A stretch of DNA of 35,012 nucleotides from Desulfatitalea sp. UBA4791 (GTDB taxonomy: Bacteria > Desulfobacterota > Desulfobacteria > Desulfobacterales > Desulfosarcinaceae): assembly GCA_002402905.1 (NCBI GenBank), contig DHGT01000108.1, positions 1-35,012 of the forward strand. Reading direction: 5' to 3'. The notes below the pieces were generated by a model. The model was not told where the DNA came from. It searched no databases and saw only the letters and a list, made by a program, of their open reading frames with translations. The position numbers were made by a program, and so were the translations under genes. This document shows, piece by piece, positions 15,469 through 23,219 of this stretch (its first letter is position 1; every line of letters begins with the position of its first letter).

Positions 15469-17132
15469 GCTTGCGGTGACCTTTTCCGGATCATGTGCAT
15501 CAGGGTATTAAACTCCGGCATTCCCAGGATACGCGCCAACGCGCCGAACATCACGGCGCCGATGAAGATACAGCCCAGAAGGCCCGGCAGCAGGGCCACG
15601 CCGACAACAGGGCCATGGGGCAGCAGCCATCTGGCTGCGACCCACACGCCGGCCGCCATCACGGCCGCGCAAACGGATGATCGCAATGCGGAGATCGCGA
15701 TCGACCGTCCGCCTAATGCGCCCAGTCTCCGTCTCAAAGCCAAGCTCAACAGTCCGAGATTCAAAACCGAGGCCAGGGTGAATGCCAGTGCAAGACCATT
15801 GTGCCGCATCGGCCCCATCAGCGCCACACCCAAAATCAAGTTGGCGGATATGGTCAAAAGCGCGATCTTCAAGGGCGTGCGGGTATCTTTCAACGCATAA
15901 AACACATTCAGAACGACACGCACCGCCGAAAACGCCCATAATCCGATGCTATAGTACAATAAGGCACTGGCCGTCAATCGCGTGGAATCCAGATCGAAGG
16001 CCCCCCGTTGAAATAACATGGCAATGATCGGTTCGCGCAGCACGATCAAACCGGCCATGGCCGGCAGGGTGATAAACAAGACCAGCCGGATGGCCTCATT
16101 GAAGGTGTGACGCATGGCATCGTATTGCTGCATGACCGCCTGGCGCGCCAGGGCCGGCAACGCGGCCGTGGCCGCGGCGATACCGAATATGCCCAGGGGG
16201 AACTGGAGCAGCCGGTCGGCGTAGTAGAGATAGGAGATGCTGCCCTGAAGCAGCATGGAGGCCAGGATCGTGATCACCAGGTTGTTGATTTGATAGACGG
16301 CAGCACCGCACAGGACAGGGGCCAGCATGGCCCCGATCTGTTTGAAAGCCGGGTGCCACCATGGCGCCGGGCGCCAGAGGAACACCCTGTTTTTAATGAG
16401 AAAGGGAAGCTGCAACCCCAATTGCAGGGCGCCGCCCACGACCACCCCCACGGCGAGCCAGTGGGCGAGGGCCGCCTGTGTGTCGACCCACAACGCGCCC
16501 CCCACGATTGCGGTGATCATGGCCACGTTCAAGCACACGGGCGCCAGGGCGGGCGCGGCAAAATGTCCCAACACATTGAGCAATGCCATGCACAAGGCGA
16601 CCAACCCGATAAAAAAGATGTAGGGAAACATGGTGCGGGTCAACGACACGGTGAGATCGAATTTTTCAACCGAATCGGCAAACCCCGGCGCGAGGACATG
16701 AACCAGCAAAGGGGCCGCCGCCATGCCGGCCAAGGCTGCCGTTAACAGACAAACGGCCAGGAAACGCGCGGCGCTGCCTGCCAGGCGATCGGCTTCGCCA
16801 CGTCCCTGCTGGTAGAGGCACTCCGTATAGGCCGGCACGAAGACAATACTCAGCGATCCCTCGCCAAACATGCGCCGCAACAAATTGGGTATGCGAAAAG
16901 CGGCGATGAAGGCATCGGATATCATCCCGGTCCCGAAAAACGAGGCAATGGCAATATCCCGAACGGCACCCAATATCCGGCTGAACAGGGTTGCGGCCCC
17001 CACCACACCGGCCGCCTTGGCGATGACAGCCCGATCGCTACCCTGCACTGCGGGGGTGGGATCGAGATGAAGGTGTGCCTTGTGGGAAGACGTTTCGGCA
17101 CCCGGGTTTTCCTTGTCGAAACCTGTTGACAT
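15465..17132 (-). CDS. murJ: Lipid II flippase MurJ
   Basis: Moves the lipid-linked peptidoglycan precursor across the inner membrane. 555 residues, with about 14 hydrophobic segments from residue 40 to the end. The N-terminal block SRILGAVRDIAIASFFG and DAFIAAFRIPNLLRRMFGEG contains the arginines known to be essential in MurJ. The first 35 residues are polar and not conserved, so a start closer to VIAKAAGVVGAA is possible; the ATG at 17132 lacks a good ribosome binding site. It is the first gene of the minus-strand block and is coupled to ftsB by a 4-base overlap. Confidence 0.95.
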   Translation of the reverse strand: MSTGFDKENPGAETSSHKAHLHLDPTPAVQGSDRAVIAKAAGVVGAATLFSRILGAVRDIAIASFFGTGMISDAFIAAFRIPNLLRRMFGEGSLSIVFVPAYTECLYQQGRGEADRLAGSAARFLAVCLLTAALAGMAAAPLLVHVLAPGFADSVEKFDLTVSLTRTMFPYIFFIGLVALCMALLNVLGHFAAPALAPVCLNVAMITAIVGGALWVDTQAALAHWLAVGVVVGGALQLGLQLPFLIKNRVFLWRPAPWWHPAFKQIGAMLAPVLCGAAVYQINNLVITILASMLLQGSISYLYYADRLLQFPLGIFGIAAATAALPALARQAVMQQYDAMRHTFNEAIRLVLFITLPAMAGLIVLREPIIAMLFQRGAFDLDSTRLTASALLYYSIGLWAFSAVRVVLNVFYALKDTRTPLKIALLTISANLILGVALMGPMRHNGLALAFTLASVLNLGLLSLALRRRLGALGGRSIAISALRSSVCAAVMAAGVWVAARWLLPHGPVVGVALLPGLLGCIFIGAVMFGALARILGMPEFNTLMHMIRKRSPQA

Positions 17133-17154
17133 GGTATGGAGATACTTATATAGA
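17126..17154 (+). promoter_or_regulatory. Sigma-70-type promoter for rpsT
   Basis: TTGACA at 17126-17131, a 17-base spacer and TATAGA at 17149-17154. The -35 is perfect. The -35 overlaps the murJ ATG on the other strand, so the rpsT and murJ control regions are interleaved. The predicted leader of rpsT is about 40 bases. Confidence 0.7.
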
Positions 17155-17199
17155 GTTTCGTTTTATAAAGCTACAAATCAATGTGAAAGGAGCATTTCA

Positions 17200-17466
17200 G
17201 TGGCCAACCATAAATCAGCCCTCAAGCGCGCCGGCCAGAATGAAACACGGCGCATGCGAAATAAAACCGTCAAGACCCGTGTCAAACATGTGGTCAAGGA
17301 GGTCCGCCAGGCCGCCGCGGCCAAATCCGTCGATACGGTCGATGCGTCCCTGCGGACGGCTCAGTCGACGATTGACAAGGCAGTGAAAAAAGGCGTCCTG
17401 CACAAACGCACCGCCGCCAGAAAAGTCGCCCGGCTGGCCAAGCTGTCCCAAACCATCAAATCCTGA
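17200..17466 (+). CDS. rpsT: 30S ribosomal protein S20
   Basis: 88 residues. Begins (M)ANHKSALKRAGQNETRR, the standard S20 N-terminus, and continues with RNKTVKTRVKHV and KGVLHKRTAARKVARLA, all typical. It binds 16S rRNA early in small-subunit assembly. The start is GTG at 17200; AAAGGAG lies 7 bases upstream, which decides against longer readings from 17080. It is a single-gene unit between divergent murJ and convergent lptE, with its own promoter and a hairpin after the stop. Confidence 0.98.
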   Translation: MANHKSALKRAGQNETRRMRNKTVKTRVKHVVKEVRQAAAAKSVDTVDASLRTAQSTIDKAVKKGVLHKRTAARKVARLAKLSQTIKS

Positions 17467-17478
17467 TTCGGAATCTCA

Positions 17479-17519
17479 AAGCAAAGCACCCGGCACGAGA
17501 ACGGCCGAGTGCTTTGCTT
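17479..17519. terminator. Hairpin between convergent rpsT and lptE
   Basis: AAGCAAAGCAC (17479-17489) pairs perfectly with GTGCTTTGCTT (17509-17519). Because of the symmetric stem it could act in both directions. No clear T-run follows in either direction. Confidence 0.6.
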
Positions 17520-17563
17520 GCTATGCTGTCCAGCCCCAAGTTGCCTGGGGCCACCCAATATTT

Positions 17564-18160
17564 TTAAAATGCGCCCGTGAGGCGCTCGAACAGATATTCG
17601 GCCAGCCGTTCGGATACCTGTCCGATGGCCAACCGTTTGTTCAGATCGGTGGCGGCCTTGCTGTCTCCCACGGGATACGCCTGCTCGGCGCTCAGCCCCC
17701 TCACCTGCCACACCACCTTGCCACCCCGATTCTTCAAAACAAACGAGGCTGTCATGATCACCCTGCGCTCGACGGCGGTCAATGTACCGCCACGGGTAAG
17801 GGTTGCCGTGGACAGCCGGTCGATGGTACCCGACAAGACGGCATCGGCCTCCTTAGGCCCGACCACCAGGTCCTGCCGCCTGCGGGTCATCTCATCGATC
17901 ACGGCGTTGGTCAGCGTCGTCTCCAGCCCGGACTCGGCCGACCGATTGGTGAAAACCTCCACGGCGATGGTCTGGACCCCACCGGGAAGCTGACCCGGCC
18001 CGGCAAACTGATAACCGCAAGCCGTCAGCAGGCATAGGAAAAGGACGAGCAACGTCCACCTGCCAACCTGCCGTCGTCCGTGGCAGCGGTCTTTTGCGAC
18101 TACCCGTTCACAGGCTGCATCAAGGCCGTTCAAATTCTGGCATACATCTTCATAACGCAT
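17564..18160 (-). CDS. lptE: LPS-assembly lipoprotein LptE
   Basis: 198 residues. A 33-residue polar N-terminal extension precedes the membrane segment and lipobox LLTAC, with Cys48 followed by GYQF. The GYQFAG, LPGGVQTIAVEVFTNRS and LETTLTNAVIDEM pattern is the usual LptE (LptE/RlpB) signature. LptE plugs the LptD barrel and helps deliver LPS to the outer membrane. AGAGG lies 8 bases before the ATG. The gene lies 101 bases after leuS, as is common in proteobacteria, but the holA gene often found next is absent. The gap contains repeat copy D. Confidence 0.88.
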   Translation of the reverse strand: MRYEDVCQNLNGLDAACERVVAKDRCHGRRQVGRWTLLVLFLCLLTACGYQFAGPGQLPGGVQTIAVEVFTNRSAESGLETTLTNAVIDEMTRRRQDLVVGPKEADAVLSGTIDRLSTATLTRGGTLTAVERRVIMTASFVLKNRGGKVVWQVRGLSAEQAYPVGDSKAATDLNKRLAIGQVSERLAEYLFERLTGAF

Positions 18161-18180
18161 ATGAACGGCCTCTCATCTAA

Positions 18181-18245
18181 TCGACCGAATTCCTTCACTT
18201 TAAACTTTACACTTTAAACTTTACACTTCGAATTTTACACTTTTC
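18181..18245 (+). repeat. AT-rich intergenic repeat, copy D (best preserved)
   Basis: The head TCGACCGAATTCCTT is followed by CACTTTAAACTTTA twice, then CACTTCGAATTTTA and CACTTTT. This is 3.5 units of a 14-base tandem period. Its tail ends 16 bases from the leuS stop codon. Confidence 0.8.
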
Positions 18246-18261
18246 GTTACGCTGCTGCCGC

Positions 18262-20856
18262 CTAAACGACAATGTTGACCAATTTGTTTTTCACGACAAC
18301 GATTTTTTTGGGCGCCTTGTCGCCGACGAACTTCTGCACCCGTTCATCCGCCAGTGCAAGCTGCTTCACGGTATCGTCGTCCGTGTCCACGGCGGTCGTA
18401 AACCGGCCACGCAGTTTCCCGTTGACCTGAACGACGATGGTGGCCTCTTCCTGAACCAGCGCATCCTTACGGTAGACCGGCCAAGGCACAGCGAGCGTGC
18501 TTTGGGTGTGCCCCAGGGCATGCCAGAGTTCCTGGGCAAAATGGGGCACGATGGGGGACAGCAGCAGAATGACCGTCTCCAGGGCATGACGCATGACGCT
18601 CTTGCGCTGGTCCGCATCGCCGTCGTCTGGACCGACCGCATGCATTTGGTTGACCAACTCCATGACGGCGCTGATGGCCGTGTTGAAATGGAAGCGATCT
18701 TCGATGTCGCGGGTCACTTTTTCAATGGTCTGGTGCGCCTTTCGGTAGGTCTGCCGCAAGGTGTCGGGAAGCGACTCGACCGGACCGTCGTAAGGGGCCG
18801 CGCCGCGCACCACGTCCAACCAGGCGCCGGCCAACCGCCAGACCCGATTGAGGAAGCGCGCGCTGCCTTCGACCCCCTGGTCGCTCCACTCCAGGTCTCG
18901 CTCCGGCGGCGCGGCAAAGAGGCAGAACAGGCGCGTCGTATCGGCGCCGTACCGTTCGAGCAACACATTGGGGTCCACCACGTTGCGCTTGGATTTGGAC
19001 ATCTTTTCGACCCGTCCGAGGGTGACCGGCTGATCGCAGAGCGCGCAGTACAGCGTCCCCCGCTCGTCGCGCGCCTGCTCGGGAAACAGATAGCCGTGCT
19101 GGGGACAGGACATGGTCTCCTTGCACACCATGCCCTGGGTCAACAGCCGGGTGAACGGCTCTTTGTAATCGATCAAACCGATGTCGTGAAGTACGCGGGT
19201 GAAGTAGCGGGAATAGAGCAGGTGCAGAATGGCATGCTCCACACCGCCGATATATTGATCCACGGGCATCCAGTAGGCCACCGCCTCGCGGTCGAACATG
19301 CCCTCGTTAAACTTGGGACTGCAGTAACGCTCGAAATACCAGGACGACTCGACGAAGGTGTCCATGGTATCGGTTTCTCTGCGCGCATCGGTGCGCCCGC
19401 ACTTGGGGCAGGTCGTCCGGGCGAAATTGTCGAGGGCGGGCAGCGGCGAGCGGCCTCCGGCGAGCAGATGGGCATCCTCGGGCAGCACGATGGGCAGATC
19501 GGCCTCGGGAACCGGAACCGTCCCACACGTATCACAATAGATCATGGGGATGGGGGCGCCCCAGTAGCGCTGGCGTGAGATCCCCCAATCCCGCAGCCGG
19601 TAACTGATCGCCCGCCGGCCCAGCCCCTTGGCCTCGAGCAGGTCGGCAATCTTTTCCATGGCCTGGCGATTGGGTTGCCCGTCGAACGCTCCCGAATTGA
19701 CCATGAGCCCGTCGCCGGCATATGCTTCCGCCATTTGGGCGGCGACCAGGGTCTCGCCTTCCGGGTTGACCACCGGAATGATGGGCAGGTCATATTTTTT
19801 GGCGAAATCGAAATCGCGCTGATCGTGGGCCGGCACAGACATGACCGCACCGGTACCATACTCCATGAGGGCGAAGTTAGCAGTGTAGATCGGCATGTGC
19901 CGGCCGGTCATGGGATTGATGCAATATTTGCCGGTAAAAACCCCCTCTTTCTCGTAGGTTTCCACCGCCTTGCTGGTGCGCTCCTGCAGGCTGATGCGCT
20001 CGATGAAATCGGCCACCGCCGCCGCCTGTTCGGTTCCGGCCGCCAACTGGGGCACCAGGGGGTGTTCGGGGGCCAGACACATGAAGGTGGCGCCGAAAAC
20101 GGTGTCGTGGCGAGTGGTGAAGACCGGTATCACCGTGTCGCTCTCCTCCACCGCGAATCGGATTTCGGCCCCCTGGCTGCGGCCGATCCAATTCTTTTGC
20201 ATGGTAGTCACCTTTTCCGGCCACCCGGGCAACTGATCGCAATGGACGAGCAGATCCTCGGCGAAATCGGTGATGCGGAAAAACCACTGATTGAGCTTCT
20301 TTTGCCTGACCGGCTGGCCGCAACGCCAGCACATGCCGGCCTCGACCTGCTCGTTGGCCAGTACGGTCTGGCACGGTTCACACCAGTTGACGTAAGCCTC
20401 CTTGCGGTAGGCCATACCTTTCTCGTACATCTTGAGAAACAGCCACTGCTCCCAACGATAATAATCCGGTGTGCAGGTGGTCACCTCCCGGGTCCAGTCG
20501 TAGGAAAAACCAAGCTGTTTGAGCTGGTTGCGCATATAGGCGATGTTATCGTAGGTCCATTCAGCCGGATGGGTGTTGTTGGCGATGGCGGCGTTTTCCG
20601 CCGGCATGCCGAACGCATCCCACCCCATGGGATGCAGCACGTTGAACCCCTGCATCCGCTTGTAACGCGCCACGACGTCTCCGATGGTGTAGTTGCGCAC
20701 ATGGCCCATGTGAATCTTGCCCGAAGGATAGGGAAACATCTCCAATAAATAATATTTCGGCCGGTCGGCCTGGACATCCACCTCGAACAGATGGCTCCGC
20801 TCCCACTCCTCTTGCCATTTTTGCTCAATCTTACGGGCATCGTATTGTTCATCCAT
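18262..20856 (-). CDS. leuS: Leucyl-tRNA synthetase
   Basis: 864 residues, normal for bacterial LeuRS. The class I HIGH-type motif is PYPSGKIHMGHVRNY (about 42-56), the KMSKS loop is KMSKSKRNVV, and the editing (CP1) domain contains the TTRHDTVFGATFM block (TRPDT region) that hydrolyses mischarged tRNA. Paired-cysteine segments (CEPC, CWRCG and CPKCG) are present as in related enzymes. The ATG at 20856 gives the conserved N-terminus with YDARKIEQKWQ. Upstream is an unusual leader with an intrinsic terminator, so leuS expression may be attenuated (see findings). Confidence 0.98.
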   Translation of the reverse strand: MDEQYDARKIEQKWQEEWERSHLFEVDVQADRPKYYLLEMFPYPSGKIHMGHVRNYTIGDVVARYKRMQGFNVLHPMGWDAFGMPAENAAIANNTHPAEWTYDNIAYMRNQLKQLGFSYDWTREVTTCTPDYYRWEQWLFLKMYEKGMAYRKEAYVNWCEPCQTVLANEQVEAGMCWRCGQPVRQKKLNQWFFRITDFAEDLLVHCDQLPGWPEKVTTMQKNWIGRSQGAEIRFAVEESDTVIPVFTTRHDTVFGATFMCLAPEHPLVPQLAAGTEQAAAVADFIERISLQERTSKAVETYEKEGVFTGKYCINPMTGRHMPIYTANFALMEYGTGAVMSVPAHDQRDFDFAKKYDLPIIPVVNPEGETLVAAQMAEAYAGDGLMVNSGAFDGQPNRQAMEKIADLLEAKGLGRRAISYRLRDWGISRQRYWGAPIPMIYCDTCGTVPVPEADLPIVLPEDAHLLAGGRSPLPALDNFARTTCPKCGRTDARRETDTMDTFVESSWYFERYCSPKFNEGMFDREAVAYWMPVDQYIGGVEHAILHLLYSRYFTRVLHDIGLIDYKEPFTRLLTQGMVCKETMSCPQHGYLFPEQARDERGTLYCALCDQPVTLGRVEKMSKSKRNVVDPNVLLERYGADTTRLFCLFAAPPERDLEWSDQGVEGSARFLNRVWRLAGAWLDVVRGAAPYDGPVESLPDTLRQTYRKAHQTIEKVTRDIEDRFHFNTAISAVMELVNQMHAVGPDDGDADQRKSVMRHALETVILLLSPIVPHFAQELWHALGHTQSTLAVPWPVYRKDALVQEEATIVVQVNGKLRGRFTTAVDTDDDTVKQLALADERVQKFVGDKAPKKIVVVKNKLVNIVV

Positions 20857-20917
20857 CGCTTGTCACCTGAACCGGCTTGGCCGGACATTTAGTGTTCTGG
20901 TTCCAACTTTCAGCCAT
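20849..20917 (-). CDS. Very short ORF overlapping the leuS start (leader-peptide candidate)
   Basis: 22 codons from an ATG at 20917, directly after the leader terminator; its TGA (20849-20851) lies within the first leuS codons, a different frame, with an 8-base overlap. No clear ribosome binding site. The peptide begins MAESWNQNTK and has no family I recognise. If translated, it would couple to leuS. Confidence 0.25.
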   Translation of the reverse strand: MAESWNQNTKCPAKPVQVTSDG

Positions 20918-20981
20918 CAAAAAACAGAGCGCCGCGACGGCGCATGCGGGGCCATGAGCGTTTAAGATTTTGATTTCTCAT
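20910..20981 (-). CDS. Short ORF spanning the leuS leader terminator
   Basis: 23 codons (ATG at 20981, TGA at 20910-20912). The second half encodes RRRGALFF because it reads through the hairpin and its T-run. The predicted start of transcription coincides with the ATG, which would make it leaderless. It has two Leu, three including none in a run, so it does not resemble a classical leucine leader peptide. Coding status is uncertain. Confidence 0.25.
   Translation of the reverse strand: MRNQNLKRSWPRMRRRGALFFDG
20919..20943 (-). terminator. Intrinsic terminator in the leuS leader
   Basis: On the minus strand, GCGCCG-TCG-CGGCGC is followed by TCTGTTTTTT. It lies 63 bases before the leuS ATG and about 40 bases after the predicted transcription start, so it would stop leuS transcription early unless antitermination occurs. 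Confidence 0.6.
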
Positions 20982-20987
20982 GCCATA

Positions 20988-21017
20988 ATTTTATTCAAAG
21001 TGCAAGATATGTGGGAA
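20988..21017 (-). promoter_or_regulatory. Candidate leuS promoter
   Basis: -35 TTCCCA (complement of 21012-21017), 18-base spacer, -10 TAAAAT (complement of 20988-20993). Predicted start is near 20981. Confidence 0.45.
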
Positions 21018-21030
21018 GTTGACAATCTGT

Positions 21031-21059
21031 TTGACTTAACCGCAGCAAACACATATGAA
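21031..21059 (+). promoter_or_regulatory. Candidate rng promoter
   Basis: TTGACT at 21031-21036, 17-base spacer, TATGAA at 21054-21059. A perfect TTGACA also lies at 21019-21024 but without a good -10. The predicted leader to the rng ATG is about 70 bases. Confidence 0.5.
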
Positions 21060-21134
21060 TCAAAGCGTTACAGTCGCCTACGCCCGACGTCCCCCACGTC
21101 ATACACGTTATCGAAACACAGGAATAACCCATAC

Positions 21135-22604
21135 ATGAGCAGCAAAATTCTGATTAATGCCATAGACCCGGAAGAGGTTCGCATTGCCAAGGTCCAGGAC
21201 AGCCGAATGGAAGAGTTCCAGATCGAAATGGCCGGTCGTGAAATTCTCCATGGCAATATTTACAAAGCCATCATCACCCGTGTAGAGCCCAGCCTGCAAG
21301 CCGTGTTTGTCGATTTCGGCGGTGAACGCAACGGTTTTTTGCAGCAGCATGAAATTCACAGCGACTATTATCTAGAGAGCGACAGTGGTCAGCGGACGAT
21401 CGATACCCTGGTCAAAAAAGGCCAGGAGATCATGGTCCAGGTGACCAAGGACCCCATGATGAAAAAGGGGGCCATGCTCACCACCTACATCTCGCTGCCC
21501 GGCCGTTACGTCGTGCTGATGCCGGGCACCAACAACCGCGGCATATCCCGTAAAATCGAGGATGAAGAGGAACGCAAGCGGCTCAAGGAGATCCTGGTTC
21601 AACTGAAAATCCCCGAAGGATTCGGCACCATCGTGCGCACCGCCGGCCAGGGCTGCACCAAGACCCAACTGGCCAAGGACATCAGCTACCTGTTGCGCCT
21701 GTGGCGTGACATCAAAAACAGGGGACTGCAGGAAACCGCCCCCGCCGCGCTCTACAAGGATCGCAGCCTGGCCGTTCGATCGGTGCGCGATTACTTGACG
21801 CCGGACGTCAACGAGATCCTGATCGACGATGAAGCGGCCTTTCAGGAGGTCAAAAATTTCGTCCAGATCATCTCGCCGCGCCACAAGCGCATTGTCAAGC
21901 ACTACACACTGGACAAACCGATCTTTACCAAATACCAGCTCGAGGATCAGATCGCGACGATCTTCGAGAACCGGGTACCCCTGAAATCGGGCGGTTCCAT
22001 CGTGATCGAACAGACCGAGGCCCTGGTGGCCATCGACGTGAACTCCGGCCGGGGCACCCGTGAAAAGGATCTGGAGCAAACCGCCTTGAACACCAACCTC
22101 GAGGCGGCCGAGGAGGTCGCCCGGCAGATTCGATTGAGGGACCTGGGCGGCCTGATCGTGGTCGACTTCATCGACATGCGCGAAATGAAAAACCGCAACG
22201 CCATCGAACGCGCCCTGCGCGAACATGTCAAACGGGACAAAGCCCGGGTGCGTATCGGTCGAATTTCACAATTCGGCCTTTTGGAATTGGCCCGCCAACG
22301 CCTGGCGCCCTCCATCGAACTGGGCAGTCTGGTGGCCTGCCCCTACTGCAAGGGAAAGGGGTTGACCCCGTCCACCGAAACGCTGGCCTTGCGTTTTTTA
22401 CGTCAACTCAAGACAATGACCCGCAAGAGCGGACTGCAGAGCGTTCACGGCAGCGTGCCCAAGGCGGTGGCGGACTATGTACTCAATAAAAAACGAAAGG
22501 AAATCATTGAATTGGAAATGCAACGCGGCTTTTCCCTGACCATCGAGGGCGACGCCGGCATGCCCCCCCATGAATGCCATATCGATTGTTATCCCGAGTG
22601 TTGA
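21135..22604 (+). CDS. rng: Ribonuclease G (Rne/Rng family)
   Basis: Single-strand endoribonuclease for rRNA 5' maturation and mRNA decay. 489 residues from the ATG at 21135; this start matches the family N-terminus (SSKILINAIDPEEVRIA) and CAGGA lies 11 bases upstream. An S1 domain (about 36-125) is followed by the RNase H-like/5'-sensor region and the DNase I-like catalytic core. The metal-binding aspartates are Asp301 (EALVAIDVNSG) and Asp344 (LIVVDFIDM). Cys402 and Cys405 (CPYCKGKG) fit the zinc-link that joins dimers. There is no long C-terminal degradosome scaffold, so it is RNase G-like in length. Confidence 0.96.
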   Translation: MSSKILINAIDPEEVRIAKVQDSRMEEFQIEMAGREILHGNIYKAIITRVEPSLQAVFVDFGGERNGFLQQHEIHSDYYLESDSGQRTIDTLVKKGQEIMVQVTKDPMMKKGAMLTTYISLPGRYVVLMPGTNNRGISRKIEDEEERKRLKEILVQLKIPEGFGTIVRTAGQGCTKTQLAKDISYLLRLWRDIKNRGLQETAPAALYKDRSLAVRSVRDYLTPDVNEILIDDEAAFQEVKNFVQIISPRHKRIVKHYTLDKPIFTKYQLEDQIATIFENRVPLKSGGSIVIEQTEALVAIDVNSGRGTREKDLEQTALNTNLEAAEEVARQIRLRDLGGLIVVDFIDMREMKNRNAIERALREHVKRDKARVRIGRISQFGLLELARQRLAPSIELGSLVACPYCKGKGLTPSTETLALRFLRQLKTMTRKSGLQSVHGSVPKAVADYVLNKKRKEIIELEMQRGFSLTIEGDAGMPPHECHIDCYPEC

Positions 22605-22719
22605 TCTGGAAGAAGGGTTTGACCTGCACGGACATTTCAAGTATATCAGCGCCGTCTTGTGATGCACATCATTTAATAATGTCAATTGCACTCTATTCTC
22701 GAAAGGGAGGTTTGACGAT

Positions 22720-23088
22720 ATGAACATAGCCTATGCCATGGGCCAGGGGGGCGCCGCTGCAGCCGAAGGCGGCGGTGGACTTTTGGCCACGCCCCTGTTG
22801 CCCATCATTTTGATGCTGGCCATCATGTGGTTCCTGCTGATTCGCCCCCAGCAAAAAAAACAAAAAGAGCATCGGGAAATGATCACCAACTTGAAAAAGG
22901 GTGACATGATCATCACCTCCGGTGGATTGTACGGCCGGATCACCGGGACCAACGATGCCACCTTGACCGTCGAAATCGCGGATAAGGTGCGCGTTAAAGT
23001 CAGCCGGGGGCACGTCGCCGGTCTGGCCCAGACGAGCAAGCCGGAGACACCGCCGGCGCCCAAAAAAGTTGAAACCGACAAAAAGTAA
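22720..23088 (+). CDS. yajC: Preprotein translocase subunit YajC
   Basis: 122 residues: a Gly/Ala-rich N-terminus, one membrane segment (about 25-43), then the RPQQKKQKEHREMITNLKKGDMIITSGGLYGRI signature region (split here over 43-75) and an SH3-like domain. It associates with SecDF-YidC. AAAGGGAGG lies 9 bases before the ATG. Pro/Lys-rich C-terminal tail. Followed by secD after 131 bases, the usual order. Confidence 0.95.
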   Translation: MNIAYAMGQGGAAAAEGGGGLLATPLLPIILMLAIMWFLLIRPQQKKQKEHREMITNLKKGDMIITSGGLYGRITGTNDATLTVEIADKVRVKVSRGHVAGLAQTSKPETPPAPKKVETDKK

Positions 23089-23104
23089 GCCAAGTCGGAA
23101 GGAT

Positions 23105-23176
23105 GATACCCGCAGCAACACCGCTATCTTCAGCCCGGTCTGTGACGGCCTGGCGGATCGGTGGGTGGCGGGTATC
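23105..23176 (+). promoter_or_regulatory. Long-range inverted repeat in the yajC-secD gap
   Basis: GATACCCGC (23105-23113) pairs perfectly with GCGGGTATC (23168-23176) around 54 bases. It ends 43 bases before the secD TTG. It may be an mRNA structure separating yajC from secD, or a weak regulatory leader. Nothing else is recognisable in this gap. Confidence 0.35.
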
Positions 23177-23219
23177 CTGATTTTGACTCGAGCACGGTTC
23201 GAACAAGAGGAACGAAGCA

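Larger units (their letters stand above)
20857..21134. other. Divergent control region between leuS and rng
   Basis: 278 bases. It contains an intrinsic terminator on the minus strand (20919-20943), two tiny ORFs, a minus-strand promoter candidate (20988-21017) and a plus-strand promoter candidate (21031-21059). Confidence 0.7.

Noticed and set aside
17080..17199. Extended N-terminus of rpsT
   Set aside because: S20 begins at the GTG at 17200, with a strong ribosome binding site. The upstream part overlaps the promoter.
18502..20748. Two long plus-strand ORFs opposite leuS
   Set aside because: Both lie antisense to leuS with all its signatures; shadow ORFs.
20849..20981. T-box riboswitch upstream of leuS
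   Set aside because: The AGGGTGG-type T-box core and specifier stem were not found; only the terminator hairpin is clear.
20970..21134. Extended N-terminus of rng from an upstream ATG
   Set aside because: These 55 residues are not part of the family, lie over promoter-like sequence, and the ATG at 21135 gives the normal 489-residue length.
21372..22226. Minus-strand ORF opposite rng
   Set aside because: Antisense shadow of RNase G, with no start signal.
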